Source: JAKACA01 sp050010115 (GTDB lineage: Bacteria > Actinomycetota > Acidimicrobiia > Acidimicrobiales > Bog-793). From it: 57,592 nt of DNA. The notes under the pieces were generated by a model. The model worked only from the letters and a program-made list of their open reading frames with translations. It was not told where the DNA came from and ran no database searches. How positions within the stretch are numbered: position 1 is the stretch's first letter; each line of letters opens with the position of its first letter. This document shows positions 7,543-16,503 of the stretch, in pieces. The translations under genes and the position numbers were made by a program. The DNA is taken from NCBI GenBank assembly GCA_050010115.1, contig JBEKLQ010000013.1, positions 1 to 57,592 of the forward strand, written 5' to 3'.

Positions 7543-8781
7543 GTGTCGCTGAGCGGCGCCCGCGTGGTGCTCGGTGTGAGCGGCGGCATCGCCGCCTACA
7601 AGGCGGTCGACGTCTGCAGGCGGCTCGTGGACCTCGGCGCCCACGTGGTCCCCGTGCTCACGCCGGCGGCGCTCAGATTCATCGGCGAAACGACGTTCTC
7701 CGCGCTGGCTTCTGAACGCGCCCGCAGCTCCGTCTTCGACGACGAGGACCCCATCCCGCACACCCGGCTCGGCCAGCAGGCCGATCTCGTTGTGGTCGCG
7801 CCCGCTACGGCCCGGGTGATCGGCTCGTACGCGGCCGGAATCTCCTCCGATCTCCTCGTCGCAACCCTTCTGGCGACGAGGGCCCCGGTGCTGGTCTGCC
7901 CGGCCATGCACACCGAGATGTGGGAGCACCCGGCCGTCCAGGAGAACCTCGATACGTTGCGCCGGCGCGGCGTTCATGTGCTCGAACCGGCGACCGGGCG
8001 ATTGGCCGGCGGGGACACCGGCGTGGGCCGGTTGGCCGATCCCGCCGACATCGTGGCCGAAGCGGTGCTGATCCTCGGCAGCGGCGGCCTGGGCACGCCT
8101 GCCGCCCGGAACGACCTCGCCGGCCGCCGTGTCCTGATCACGGCGGGTGGGACTCGAGAGCCCATCGACCCGGTCCGATTCATCGCCAACCGGTCGTCGG
8201 GTAAGCAGGGCTACGCCCTGGCCGAGGCTGCCCGTGCCCGCGGAGCAGCCGTCACGCTGATCACCACGGTGGCGTTGCCGGCTCCTGCGGGCGCCGAGAT
8301 CGTCGAGGTGGAGACGGCCGCCGAGATGGCTGACGCCGTCCTCAGCAGGGCCGCCGATCACGATCTCGTCATCATGGCGGCGGCGGTGGCCGACTTTCGG
8401 CCGGCCGCGCCATCACTGTCGAAGATCCGCAAGGACTCGGGCGTCCCCGACATCGCGCTCGAGCCGACGGTCGACATCTTGCGCGAGCTGGGCAGGCGCC
8501 GGCGGGACGGCCAGATCCTCGTCGGGTTTGCGGCCGAGACCGAAGCCGTCAGGGAGCGAGCAGCGGAGAAGCTGCGCTCGAAGGGCGCGGATCTCGTGGT
8601 GGGCAATGATGTGGGGGAAGCGGGGGTGGGTTTCGCGTATGACACGAATGCCGTGTCGATCGTGTCCCCCGATGCAAGGATCGATATCCCGTTGACGTCC
8701 AAGCGCGCCGTTGCCGACGCCGTGCTCGACGCTGCGCTCGCTCGGATGGCTGCGGCCACCGGAAGGGTTGGGCCGCAATGA
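7543..8781 (+). CDS. coaBC: Bifunctional phosphopantothenoylcysteine decarboxylase / phosphopantothenate-cysteine ligase
   Basis: Catalyses two steps of coenzyme A synthesis: CTP-dependent addition of cysteine to 4'-phosphopantothenate (CoaB, C-terminal half) and FMN-dependent decarboxylation (CoaC, N-terminal half). CoaC signals: GVSGGIAAYKAVDVCRRL at the start and CPAMHTEMW with the PAMH active-site loop. CoaB signals: LITAGGTREPIDPVR, FIANRSSGKQG, and NDV near the C-terminus. GTG 7543 gives 412 residues, the usual family length. ATG 7405 in the same frame would add 46 residues, including the 30-bp repeat, and overlap rpoZ. No strong ribosome site separates the options. Confidence 0.93.
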   Translation: MSLSGARVVLGVSGGIAAYKAVDVCRRLVDLGAHVVPVLTPAALRFIGETTFSALASERARSSVFDDEDPIPHTRLGQQADLVVVAPATARVIGSYAAGISSDLLVATLLATRAPVLVCPAMHTEMWEHPAVQENLDTLRRRGVHVLEPATGRLAGGDTGVGRLADPADIVAEAVLILGSGGLGTPAARNDLAGRRVLITAGGTREPIDPVRFIANRSSGKQGYALAEAARARGAAVTLITTVALPAPAGAEIVEVETAAEMADAVLSRAADHDLVIMAAAVADFRPAAPSLSKIRKDSGVPDIALEPTVDILRELGRRRRDGQILVGFAAETEAVRERAAEKLRSKGADLVVGNDVGEAGVGFAYDTNAVSIVSPDARIDIPLTSKRAVADAVLDAALARMAAATGRVGPQ

Positions 8782-8794
8782 CCAAGGAGCAGCC

Positions 8795-9988
8795 GTGAAC
8801 AACTACCACTTCACCTCGGAGTCGGTGACCGAGGGCCATCCGGACAAGATGGCCGACCAGATCTCCGACGCGGTGCTCGACGCCATCTTGGAGGAGGACC
8901 CGGCCGGCCGGGTGGCGTGCGAGACGCTCCTCACGACGGGGCTCGTCGTGGTGGCGGGCGAGATCTCGACGACGGCCCCCTACGTCGACGTCGCTCGCCT
9001 CGTACGCGAGACGGTCTGCTCGATCGGCTACGACCGGGAAGAGATGTGCTTCGACGGCAAGACCTGTGGCGTGCTCGTGGCGATCGACGAGCAGTCGCCT
9101 GACATCGGCCAGGGGGTGTCCGCCGCCCTGGAGGTCCGCAGCGGGACTGCCGGCGAGGACGTGCTCAGCTCCCAAGGCGCCGGCGACCAGGGAATGATGT
9201 TTGGTTTTGCTTGCGACGAAACCCCTGACCTCATGCCACTGCCCATCTGGTTGGCACACCGGCTGGCCCGTCGCCTGGCGGGGGTCCGCAAGGACGGCAC
9301 CCTCCCGTACCTCGGCCCCGACGGCAAGACCCAGGTCTCGGTCCTCTACGAGGGTGGGCGGCCGGTCAAGCTCACGACAGTCCTCATCTCGACCCAGCAC
9401 AAGAAGTCCGCAGATCTCGATCAGCTGCCGGAGGATCTGCGCCGGCACGTCATCGAGCCGCTCCTGCCGGAGTCGCTCGACACCGAGGGCTTCCAGCTGT
9501 TGGCGAACCCGACGGGCCGCTTCGAGCTCGGTGGCCCGAGAGCCGACACGGGGCTGACCGGCCGCAAGATCATCGTCGACACCTACGGTGGTGCCGCCCG
9601 CCACGGTGGCGGTGCCTTCTCCGGGAAGGACCCGTCCAAGGTCGATCGGTCAGGTGCGTACGCGGCTCGCTGGGTGGCCAAGCACGTCGTGGCTGCTGGG
9701 GCTGCGGGTCGTTGCGAGGTTCAGGTGGCCTATGCCATCGGCGTCGCCCACCCGCTGTCGATCATGGTGGACACCTTCGGGACCGAGACGGTCGATCCGG
9801 GCAAGATCGGTGCGGCCGTCCAGGAGCTCTTCGACCTGCGGCCCGCCGCCATCATCCGCGACCTCGACCTCCGCCGGCCGATCTATCAGCGGACCGCGAC
9901 CTACGGTCATTTCGGCCGTTCGGATGCCGGGCTGCCGTGGGAGACGACTCCGAAGGTCGACGACCTCCGCCGGGCGCTCGGTCTCTAG
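8795..9988 (+). CDS. metK: S-adenosylmethionine synthetase
   Basis: Makes S-adenosylmethionine from methionine and ATP; cytoplasmic tetramer in characterised members. All signature blocks are present: FTSESVTEGHPDKMADQISD at the N-terminus, GAGDQGMMFGFACDET, and GGGAFSGKDPSKVDRSGAY. Length 397 residues is typical. GTG 8795 is preceded by AAGGAG (8784-8789) and starts at the conserved NNYHFTSESV. It is 13 bp after coaBC, so probably in the same operon. Confidence 0.97.
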   Translation: MNNYHFTSESVTEGHPDKMADQISDAVLDAILEEDPAGRVACETLLTTGLVVVAGEISTTAPYVDVARLVRETVCSIGYDREEMCFDGKTCGVLVAIDEQSPDIGQGVSAALEVRSGTAGEDVLSSQGAGDQGMMFGFACDETPDLMPLPIWLAHRLARRLAGVRKDGTLPYLGPDGKTQVSVLYEGGRPVKLTTVLISTQHKKSADLDQLPEDLRRHVIEPLLPESLDTEGFQLLANPTGRFELGGPRADTGLTGRKIIVDTYGGAARHGGGAFSGKDPSKVDRSGAYAARWVAKHVVAAGAAGRCEVQVAYAIGVAHPLSIMVDTFGTETVDPGKIGAAVQELFDLRPAAIIRDLDLRRPIYQRTATYGHFGRSDAGLPWETTPKVDDLRRALGL

Positions 9989-10094
9989 GCCCGCCGGCGC
10001 GGTCGCACCCCTCGCCGCTGCAGTCGTAGCGCCCGCCGCCGCACCCTCGTCAGACTCGTCTCCGTCCGTGGACACCGGTGGGTCACCCGGTCCC

Positions 10095-11900
10095 GTGCGT
10101 GCGGTCGAGGTGCTGCCGGACGTCAGCGGGATCGACCGCACATTCTCGTATTCGGTGCCGGCGGGCCTCGATGACGTGCCCGTCGGGAGCATCGTCCGGG
10201 TCCTGTTGCACGGTCGTCGCGTTCGCGGTTGGGTGGTCGCGGCCAACACCCCGCCGCCCGGGGATCTCGCTCTCCGGGACATCATCCAGGTTGTGTCCAT
10301 GGGACCGCCTCCCGACGTGGTGGACCTTTGCCGCTGGGGGGCGTGGCGGTACGCAGGGCGGCTCCGGCCGCTGCTGGCTGCGGCGTCACCGACGGCGATC
10401 GTGCGGCGGCTGCCGGCTGGCGGAGCGTCGGGCCCCCCGGTCGTTCCGGCCGCCGTAGCGGGCGGCGAAGGGTCCGTGGCTGCGGCTGCGGCTGTGGCTG
10501 CGGCCGTGGCAGCGGGCGAGGCTGTCGTCCGGTTGCCGCCGGCAGCCCCCCGGCTCCCGCTCGTGCTCGATGTCCTCGCAGCAACTCGTGACCACGAGGG
10601 CGACCCGATGATCCTCGTGGAATCGCACGCCGACGCCCTCACGCTCGCTCGCCGGCTCGTCGCCAACCGGTGGCCGGTGGCGGTCTACCCCGACGACTGG
10701 GCGGCCGCGGCGGCGGGAGGGCGAGTCGTCATCGGGACCCGGAATGTCGCGCTCTCACCCGGCAGGCGATCGGTGATCGTGGTGCTCGACGCCCACAGCG
10801 AGTCGTACCGGGCCGAGCGCGTGCCGGCGTTCGACGCTCGCGTGATCGTCGCCGAGCGAGGTCGCCGGGAAGGCGCTCCCGTCGTCTACGTGAGCCCGTG
10901 CCCCAGCGTGGAGCTGGTCGCGTCCCGGAAACTTGTCACGCTCGACCGGTCCGTGGAGCGAGCGGGCTGGCCCACCGTGTCGGTGCTCGACGCACGGGAA
11001 GAGGACCCACATGAGGGCGGGTACCCCTCCCGTCTCGTCTCGTTCGTCCGGGAGGCGATCGCCAATGGCGCGGGCCCCGACCGACCCGTCGTGCTCGTAC
11101 TCAACCGGACTGGGCGTGCTCGGCTGCTCGGCTGCAGCCTGTGCCGGAGCATCCAGCGTTGCGAGCGATGCGGATCTGCACTCGTCCAAACCGAACGGCC
11201 GGCGAAGGGAGAGACCGGCGTACTGCGGTGCCCGCGTTGCGAAGCCGAGTCGCCGGCGGTATGCCGTTCGTGCGGCTCCGCCCGTCTTCGGATGCTCCGG
11301 CCGGGCGTCAGTGGTGCCCGTGAGCAGCTCGCGGCGCTCCTCGGTCTCGAGGTGGCCGAGATGGGCAAGCCGGGCTCCGCTCCACCGAGAGCGCCCGTTG
11401 TCGTCGGTACCGAGGCGGTGCTGCACGCATTGAGGGAGGCGGCGATGGTCGGGTGGCTTGACCTGGATGGCGAGTTGCTCTCGCCACGTTTTCGCGCCCC
11501 CGAGCAAGCCCTCGTGCTGCTCGCGCGGTCGGCACGGCTCGTCGGCGGCCGTGGTCGTGGGCGCTTGGTGCTGCGGACCAGCGTTCCGGATCACGAGGTC
11601 GTCCGAGCCGCGCAGACCGGGTCACCCGGCCTCGTGGCTGATGCGGAGGCGGGACGGCGCCTGATCCTGCAGCTCCCACCGGTGACCGCCCTGGCAGAGG
11701 TCAGGGGGCCGGGTGCCGCCGGGATCGCAGCGCGGCTGCCGGACTCGGTCGAGACGATGGCTCGCGGCGACGGGAGCTACGTCGTGCGTGCCCCGGACTC
11801 GACCGTGCTCGCCGATGCGTTCGCGTCACTGCTCACGGGTGAGCCGGCTGGATGGGCGGCCATCGATGCCCGTGTCGAGGTCGACCCGCTCGACTTGTGA
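10095..11900 (+). CDS. priA: Primosomal protein N' (PriA), ATPase motifs degenerate
   Basis: Replication-restart protein family. The N-terminal 3'-end-binding domain (VEVLPDVSGIDRTFSYSVP) and the zinc-binding region (CSLCRSIQRCERCGSAL then CPRC and CRSC) are intact. The helicase region has lost the Walker A P-loop, and the DEAH-like box reads VLDAHSESYRAE. Actinobacterial PriA proteins are known to lack the ATPase motif, so it probably acts as a DNA- and protein-binding factor. GTG 10095 or GTG 10068 could start it; neither has a clear ribosome site. Known partners fmt and def do not follow here. Confidence 0.88.
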   Translation: MRAVEVLPDVSGIDRTFSYSVPAGLDDVPVGSIVRVLLHGRRVRGWVVAANTPPPGDLALRDIIQVVSMGPPPDVVDLCRWGAWRYAGRLRPLLAAASPTAIVRRLPAGGASGPPVVPAAVAGGEGSVAAAAAVAAAVAAGEAVVRLPPAAPRLPLVLDVLAATRDHEGDPMILVESHADALTLARRLVANRWPVAVYPDDWAAAAAGGRVVIGTRNVALSPGRRSVIVVLDAHSESYRAERVPAFDARVIVAERGRREGAPVVYVSPCPSVELVASRKLVTLDRSVERAGWPTVSVLDAREEDPHEGGYPSRLVSFVREAIANGAGPDRPVVLVLNRTGRARLLGCSLCRSIQRCERCGSALVQTERPAKGETGVLRCPRCEAESPAVCRSCGSARLRMLRPGVSGAREQLAALLGLEVAEMGKPGSAPPRAPVVVGTEAVLHALREAAMVGWLDLDGELLSPRFRAPEQALVLLARSARLVGGRGRGRLVLRTSVPDHEVVRAAQTGSPGLVADAEAGRRLILQLPPVTALAEVRGPGAAGIAARLPDSVETMARGDGSYVVRAPDSTVLADAFASLLTGEPAGWAAIDARVEVDPLDL

Positions 11901-12066
11901 CCGCGCCGGGGCGGAGCCAGCGCCGCGCCGCGCAAGTGCTGGTCCTGTGCGACACCACCGCGGCCCGAGCCGGCCGCAGCATGGTGTGCCCCCTGAAAGG
12001 CCATGACTCTGGGGGAGGAGTAGTGGGGGAGGTTGGTCGGCCGGCTACCTGCTAACATTGGCGCTG
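11901..12066. other. Intergenic stretch after priA
   Basis: No supported gene. TAACAT at 12053-12058 could serve as the -10 box for rpsO, but no convincing -35 box lies at the right distance. Confidence 0.4.
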
Positions 12067-12196
12067 CCGACTGAAGTCGGTTGGGAGGCATTGCCCGGTT
12101 CAGCATGGCTTTACCGGGAACGCCCCGAAGATTCCACACCCTTCCCGGTGGGCCAGCGCGGTCAACCGGCACCAGAAGAAAGCCCGTTCTCCACGC
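12067..12196 (+). promoter_or_regulatory. Structured rpsO leader, candidate S15 autoregulatory site
   Basis: Two hairpins lie in the ~130 bases before rpsO. The first is CCGAC-TGAA-GTCGG (12067-12080). The second pairs CCCGGT at 12094-12099 with ACCGGG at 12113-12118. S15 is known to repress its own mRNA through unrelated leader structures in different bacteria, so a structured leader here is expected. That S15 binds this one is inference. Confidence 0.4.
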
Positions 12197-12454
12197 ATGC
12201 CCGACAAGACGGCGACCATCGCCGAGCACCGGCTCCACGAGACCGACACCGGTTCGCCCGAGGTCCAGGTTGCTATCCTCACAGAGCGGATCAACCACCT
12301 CACCGAGCACCTCAAGGTGCACCGCGGCGACCACCACACCCGGCGAGGCCTCATGAAGCTGATCGGCCGTCGCCGCCGCTTGCTGGACTATGTCAAGGCT
12401 AACGATGTCGATCGCTACCGGGCGTTGATCGCCCGGCTCGGCATTCGGCGCTAG
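12197..12454 (+). CDS. rpsO: 30S ribosomal protein S15
   Basis: Primary 16S rRNA-binding protein that nucleates the central domain of the small subunit. The 85-residue length and the blocks HETDTGSPEVQVAILTERI, HRGDHHTRRGL and LIGRRRRLLDYVK are fully typical. It is followed by pnp, the order known in many bacteria. Confidence 0.97.
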   Translation: MPDKTATIAEHRLHETDTGSPEVQVAILTERINHLTEHLKVHRGDHHTRRGLMKLIGRRRRLLDYVKANDVDRYRALIARLGIRR

Positions 12455-12457
12455 GGC

Positions 12458-12640
12458 TTGGGGCTGAACACCCCAACTACAATCACGGCGCCCGCAGTCG
12501 TCAGCTGCCAGTCGCCGGGTACCGGGCCAAGGACTCGAGCTCGCCAGATCACCTTCAGACCAGCGGTGACAGCGGCGGCATTGGTCGTTCTGGCAGGTCC
12601 GGTGCACGACGACTGGGAACTGGCCGGGTCAGGCGCCTCG
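12458..12640 (+). promoter_or_regulatory. rpsO-pnp intergenic RNA structures
   Basis: Directly after the rpsO stop, TTGGGG (12458-12463) and CCCCAA (12471-12476) form a 6-bp hairpin without a T-tract. Further on, CAGTCGTC (12493-12500) is complementary to GACGACTG (12607-12614), which could fold most of the pnp leader. Conserved leader RNAs upstream of actinobacterial pnp genes have been described; whether this is one needs a covariance-model search. Confidence 0.35.
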
Positions 12641-12656
12641 AACATTGAGGAGTGTC

Positions 12657-15179
12657 ATGGCTGACGCCATCACCGTCTCAGGTCCCGTCACTGGGACCGA
12701 CCGCACCCTGTCCTTCGAGACCGGCAAGCTCGCCGGGCAAGCCGACGGCGCAGTTCTTGCCCGGCTTGGGGACACTATCGTCCTCGTCACGGCGACCGCC
12801 GCCCGTAAGGTGCGGGAGGGGACGGATTTCTTCCCGTTGACCGTCGACATCGAAGAGCGGATGTATGCCGTGGGCAAGGTCCCGGGCTCGTTCTTCCGTC
12901 GTGAGGGCCGCGCCCCCGACCAGGCGATCCTGACCTGCCGGTTGATCGACCGGCCGCTCAGGCCGTCGTTCCCCGAGGGGTTCCGCAACGAGGTCCACAT
13001 CGTCGGCACGGTCTTCGGCGCCGACCTCGTCAACCCGCACGACGTGCTGGCCATCAACGGTGCCTCGGCGGCGTTGATGCTGTCGGGCATCCCCTTCGAC
13101 GGTCCCATCGGCGCCGTACGCATGGCTTACTCGACCGAAGGCAGCTGGCTCCCGCACGCCACCTACCAAGAGGGCGACGCCTCGACGTTCGAGCTCGTCG
13201 TCGCCGGGCGTGCGCTCGCCGACGACGCCGACGCCGAGATCGCCATCATGATGGTCGAGGCCGGTGGCACCGAACACGCCTGGCAGTACTACGAGGCCGG
13301 CGCACCGAAGGTGACCGAGGAGGTCATCGCCGAGGGCCTCGAGGCTGCTAAGAGCTGGATCCGGGGGTCGATCGAACTGCAGCGGGAGCTGGTCGCGAAG
13401 GCCGGCAACAAAGAAACGATCCCGTTCGAGCTGTTTGTCGACTACCCCGAGGACGTCTACGAGCGGGTCGCTGCCGTCGGCGCCGCTCGCCTCAGCTCCG
13501 CCAACGCCATCACGACGAAGAGCGAGCGTAAGGAAGCTCTGGACATGGCGGAGGAGGCCATCGTCGCCGAGCTCTCCGAGGAGTTCGGAGAGCAGACCCG
13601 TGAGGTCAAGGCAGCGATCCGGTCCTTCACGAAGAAGATCGTCCGCAGGCGCATCGTCGAGGAGGGCATCCGCATCGACGGGCGTGCGACGACCGAGATC
13701 CGGCCCCTGTCGGCCGAGGTCAACCTCATCCCGACCGCGCACGGATCGGGCCTGTTCCAACGTGGCGACACGCAGGTCCTCAACTTCACGACGCTTGGCA
13801 TGCCCCGCATGAACCAGCTCCTCGACACCATCGGGATCGAGGTGACCAAGCGGTACATGCACCACTACAACTTCCCGCCGTTCTCGACCGGGGAGACGGG
13901 CTTCATGCGAGGGCCGAAGCGCCGCGAGATCGGGCACGGCCTCCTCGCCGAGCGGGCGTTGCTGCCGGTCATCCCGCCGCAGGACGAGTTCCCGTACGTG
14001 CTCCGCCTCGTCTCCGAGGTGCTGTCGTCCAACGGCTCGACGTCGATGGCGTCGGTGTGCGGCTCGACACTGTCACTCATGGACGCCGGCGTGCCCATCA
14101 AGGCGCCAGTCGCCGGCATCGCCATGGGGCTGGTGTACGCCGAAGGCGTCTACACGACGCTGACCGACATCCTCGGGGCCGAGGATGCGTTCGGCGATAT
14201 GGACTTCAAGGTCGCAGGGACAGCCGACTTCGTCACGGCGTTGCAGCTCGACACGAAGATCGACGGCCTCCCCGCTGAGGTGCTGGCGAAGGCCTTGCAC
14301 CAGGCTCGCGAAGCTCGCCTCACGATCCTCAAGGTCATCGCCGGCGCCCTGTCGGGTCCCCGCGAGGACGTGAAGCCCAACGCCCCGAAGATCGTGACCT
14401 TCGAGATCCCGATCGAGAAGATCGGCGAGGTGATCGGCCCCAAGGGCAAGGTGATCAACGCCATCCAGGCCGAGACCGGCGCGGACGTGAACGTCGACGA
14501 CGACGGCATGGTCGGTACCGTCACCATCGGTGCCAAGGAGCGCACCGTGGTCGACGAGGCTCGCCGTCGGATCGAGCTCATCTTGGACCCGCCGACTGCC
14601 GAGGTCGGTGCCGTGTACTCAGGCAAGGTCGTCAACATCACGAAGTTCGGTGCGTTCGTCAACATCCTCCCCGGCCGCGACGGACTCGTCCATATCTCGC
14701 GTCTCGGGCAGGGCAAGCGCGTCGAGCGGGTCGAGGACGTAGTCGAGCTCGGCCAGGAGATCGACGTTCGGGTCGACGACATCGACCCCCAGGGCAAGGT
14801 GTCGCTGTCCCTGGCGTCCTCACCACCGGCTGCTGGCTCGGGCTCGTCTGATGACGCTGGTGACGATGCCGGCGGCGAGAGTGGCTCGGGGTCGGGCGGC
14901 AACCGAACCCGGTCCGAGTCTTCGAGCCGGTCCGGCTCCGGTTCCGGTGGCTCCAGTGGCGGCGGTGCCGCCGGCGGCGTCCCGCGGGCCTCGTTCGAGG
15001 ACGCTTTCGACGCCGAGCTTGCTGCCGAGTTGGGTGACCTCGGGCCGCGCGATTCCGGTGTTGCGCCTCGCCGCGACAGTGGCCGTGAAGGCGGTCGCGA
15101 AGGTGGCAGGCGTCCGGAGGGCCGGCGTGAGGGCGCCAGTGGCGGTCCCCGCCGGCGTCCCCGGGGCCCCCGGAGCTAG
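12657..15179 (+). CDS. pnp: Polyribonucleotide nucleotidyltransferase (PNPase)
   Basis: Phosphorolytic 3'-5' exoribonuclease; trimer in known structures. Domains in order: first RNase PH (from ~residue 10), helical domain, second RNase PH with SSNGSTSMASVCGSTL, KH domain with IGEVIGPKGKVINAI (~585-600), then S1 domain with VYSGKVVNITKFGAFV. After the S1 domain comes a disordered Gly/Ser/Arg tail of about 120 residues, ending in RPEGRREG and GPRRRPRGPR, longer than in E. coli. Basic tails of this kind usually increase RNA binding. ATG 12657 is supported by GAGGAG at 12647-12652. Confidence 0.96.
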   Translation: MADAITVSGPVTGTDRTLSFETGKLAGQADGAVLARLGDTIVLVTATAARKVREGTDFFPLTVDIEERMYAVGKVPGSFFRREGRAPDQAILTCRLIDRPLRPSFPEGFRNEVHIVGTVFGADLVNPHDVLAINGASAALMLSGIPFDGPIGAVRMAYSTEGSWLPHATYQEGDASTFELVVAGRALADDADAEIAIMMVEAGGTEHAWQYYEAGAPKVTEEVIAEGLEAAKSWIRGSIELQRELVAKAGNKETIPFELFVDYPEDVYERVAAVGAARLSSANAITTKSERKEALDMAEEAIVAELSEEFGEQTREVKAAIRSFTKKIVRRRIVEEGIRIDGRATTEIRPLSAEVNLIPTAHGSGLFQRGDTQVLNFTTLGMPRMNQLLDTIGIEVTKRYMHHYNFPPFSTGETGFMRGPKRREIGHGLLAERALLPVIPPQDEFPYVLRLVSEVLSSNGSTSMASVCGSTLSLMDAGVPIKAPVAGIAMGLVYAEGVYTTLTDILGAEDAFGDMDFKVAGTADFVTALQLDTKIDGLPAEVLAKALHQAREARLTILKVIAGALSGPREDVKPNAPKIVTFEIPIEKIGEVIGPKGKVINAIQAETGADVNVDDDGMVGTVTIGAKERTVVDEARRRIELILDPPTAEVGAVYSGKVVNITKFGAFVNILPGRDGLVHISRLGQGKRVERVEDVVELGQEIDVRVDDIDPQGKVSLSLASSPPAAGSGSSDDAGDDAGGESGSGSGGNRTRSESSSRSGSGSGGSSGGGAAGGVPRASFEDAFDAELAAELGDLGPRDSGVAPRRDSGREGGREGGRRPEGRREGASGGPRRRPRGPRS

Positions 15180-16476
15180 TGCCGCAGCGGACCCCCGGCC
15201 CGTCGCGCGCACGCTGGGTCCCGCGCCCACCTTGATCGAGATCTCCGAGCTCAGATCGGGCATCCGGCTCGTCACCGAGTCGATGCCCGACGTCGCGTCG
15301 GCTTCGATCGGTGTCTGGGTCGGGACCGGCTCGCGTGACGAGACGGAGGCCCAGGCCGGCATCTCGCACTTTCTCGAGCACCTGCTGTTCAAGGGAACAG
15401 CGACCCGTAGCGCACGGGACATCGCCGAGGCCGTCGACGCCGTCGGCGGCGACATGAACGCCTACACCACCAAGGAGTACACGACGTTCTACGTCCGGGC
15501 GCTCTCGGAGCACTTGGACCTGGGCCTCGACATCCTCTGCGACATCCTGCGCGAGCCAGCGCTCCGGGCCGACGAGGTCGATGCGGAGCGGCAGGTCATC
15601 CTCGAGGAAGTCCTGATGCATCGGGACGAACCGGCCGACGTGGTGCAGGAGCGGTTCAGCGAGGCGATGTTCCCGGGGCACCAGCTCGGCCGCGAGGTCC
15701 TCGGCCTGCCCGATGTCATCCGCCGGGTCACGGTCCGCGAGATCCGTTCCTTCTTCGATCACCACTACCGGCCCCGCAACATGGTCGTCGCGGCTGCCGG
15801 CGATGTCACACATGACGTGGTGGCGAAGGAGATCGAGCGGCGTTTTGTCGGGCGAAAAGGTGGCAAGGCCCCTCGGCGGGTTCCGCCGCAGGCAGAGCTG
15901 CGGCCGTTGACCGTCGACCGCCAGGACACCGAGCAGGCACATCTCGTAATAGGCGTGCGGTCCCCCGCCCGAAGGTCCCCCGACCGCTTCAGCTTGGCGG
16001 CGCTCAACCACGTCCTCGGGGGCGGTCTGTCGAGCCGGCTGTTCCAAGAGGTGAGGGAGACGCGCGGGCTCGCCTATTCGATCGGGTCCGACCGCGTTGC
16101 CTACGAGGACGCCGGAGCGCTCTCGGTGTCGGTCGGGACCGCCCCGGAGAACGCGGCGGAGGTGCTCGGACTGATCCGCTACGAGTTCGGCGAGTTGCAT
16201 GCTGGTGGCGTCACCGAGCGTGAGCTCGAAGTCGCGAAGGGGCACCTGCGAGCCGACCTTCTCCTGTCGCTGGAGGACTCCGGAGCCCGGATGTCGCGGA
16301 TCGGTGCGAGCCTGCTGCTCCACGGTGAGGTGCTCTCTGTGGAAGACCTCCTGGCGAGGATCGCGGCCGTGACGCTGACCGACGTCGCAGAGGTCGCCTC
16401 CCGTGTCCTCGGCGGCTCGCGCGCTCTTGCCGTCGTCGGCCCGTTCGACGAGGGGGACTTCGAAGCCGACGGCTGA
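15139..16476 (+). CDS. M16-family zinc metallopeptidase
   Basis: Insulinase/processing-peptidase family. The inverted zinc motif HFLEH lies at about residue 77-81 with the downstream glutamate in RQVILEEVLMH; the C-terminal half is the second, inactive M16 domain (LGGGLSSRLFQEVRETRGLAYS). This gene between pnp and dapB is a conserved actinobacterial arrangement; the substrate is unknown. The start is uncertain. GTG at 15139 or 15127 overlaps the end of pnp, TTG at 15232 begins just before the conserved domain, and none has a good ribosome site. Confidence 0.88.
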   Translation: MAVPAGVPGAPGASAAADPRPVARTLGPAPTLIEISELRSGIRLVTESMPDVASASIGVWVGTGSRDETEAQAGISHFLEHLLFKGTATRSARDIAEAVDAVGGDMNAYTTKEYTTFYVRALSEHLDLGLDILCDILREPALRADEVDAERQVILEEVLMHRDEPADVVQERFSEAMFPGHQLGREVLGLPDVIRRVTVREIRSFFDHHYRPRNMVVAAAGDVTHDVVAKEIERRFVGRKGGKAPRRVPPQAELRPLTVDRQDTEQAHLVIGVRSPARRSPDRFSLAALNHVLGGGLSSRLFQEVRETRGLAYSIGSDRVAYEDAGALSVSVGTAPENAAEVLGLIRYEFGELHAGGVTERELEVAKGHLRADLLLSLEDSGARMSRIGASLLLHGEVLSVEDLLARIAAVTLTDVAEVASRVLGGSRALAVVGPFDEGDFEADG

Positions 16477-16503
16477 CGACCGCTGACGACTACCGTGGGG
16501 CGT

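Noticed and set aside
8711..8794. Upstream extension of metK
   Set aside because: It overlaps coaBC, while GTG 8795 has a ribosome site and starts at the family's N-terminus.
9588..10094. Upstream extension of priA through metK
   Set aside because: Antiparallel composition and overlap with a certain gene; conserved PriA sequence starts at about 10095.
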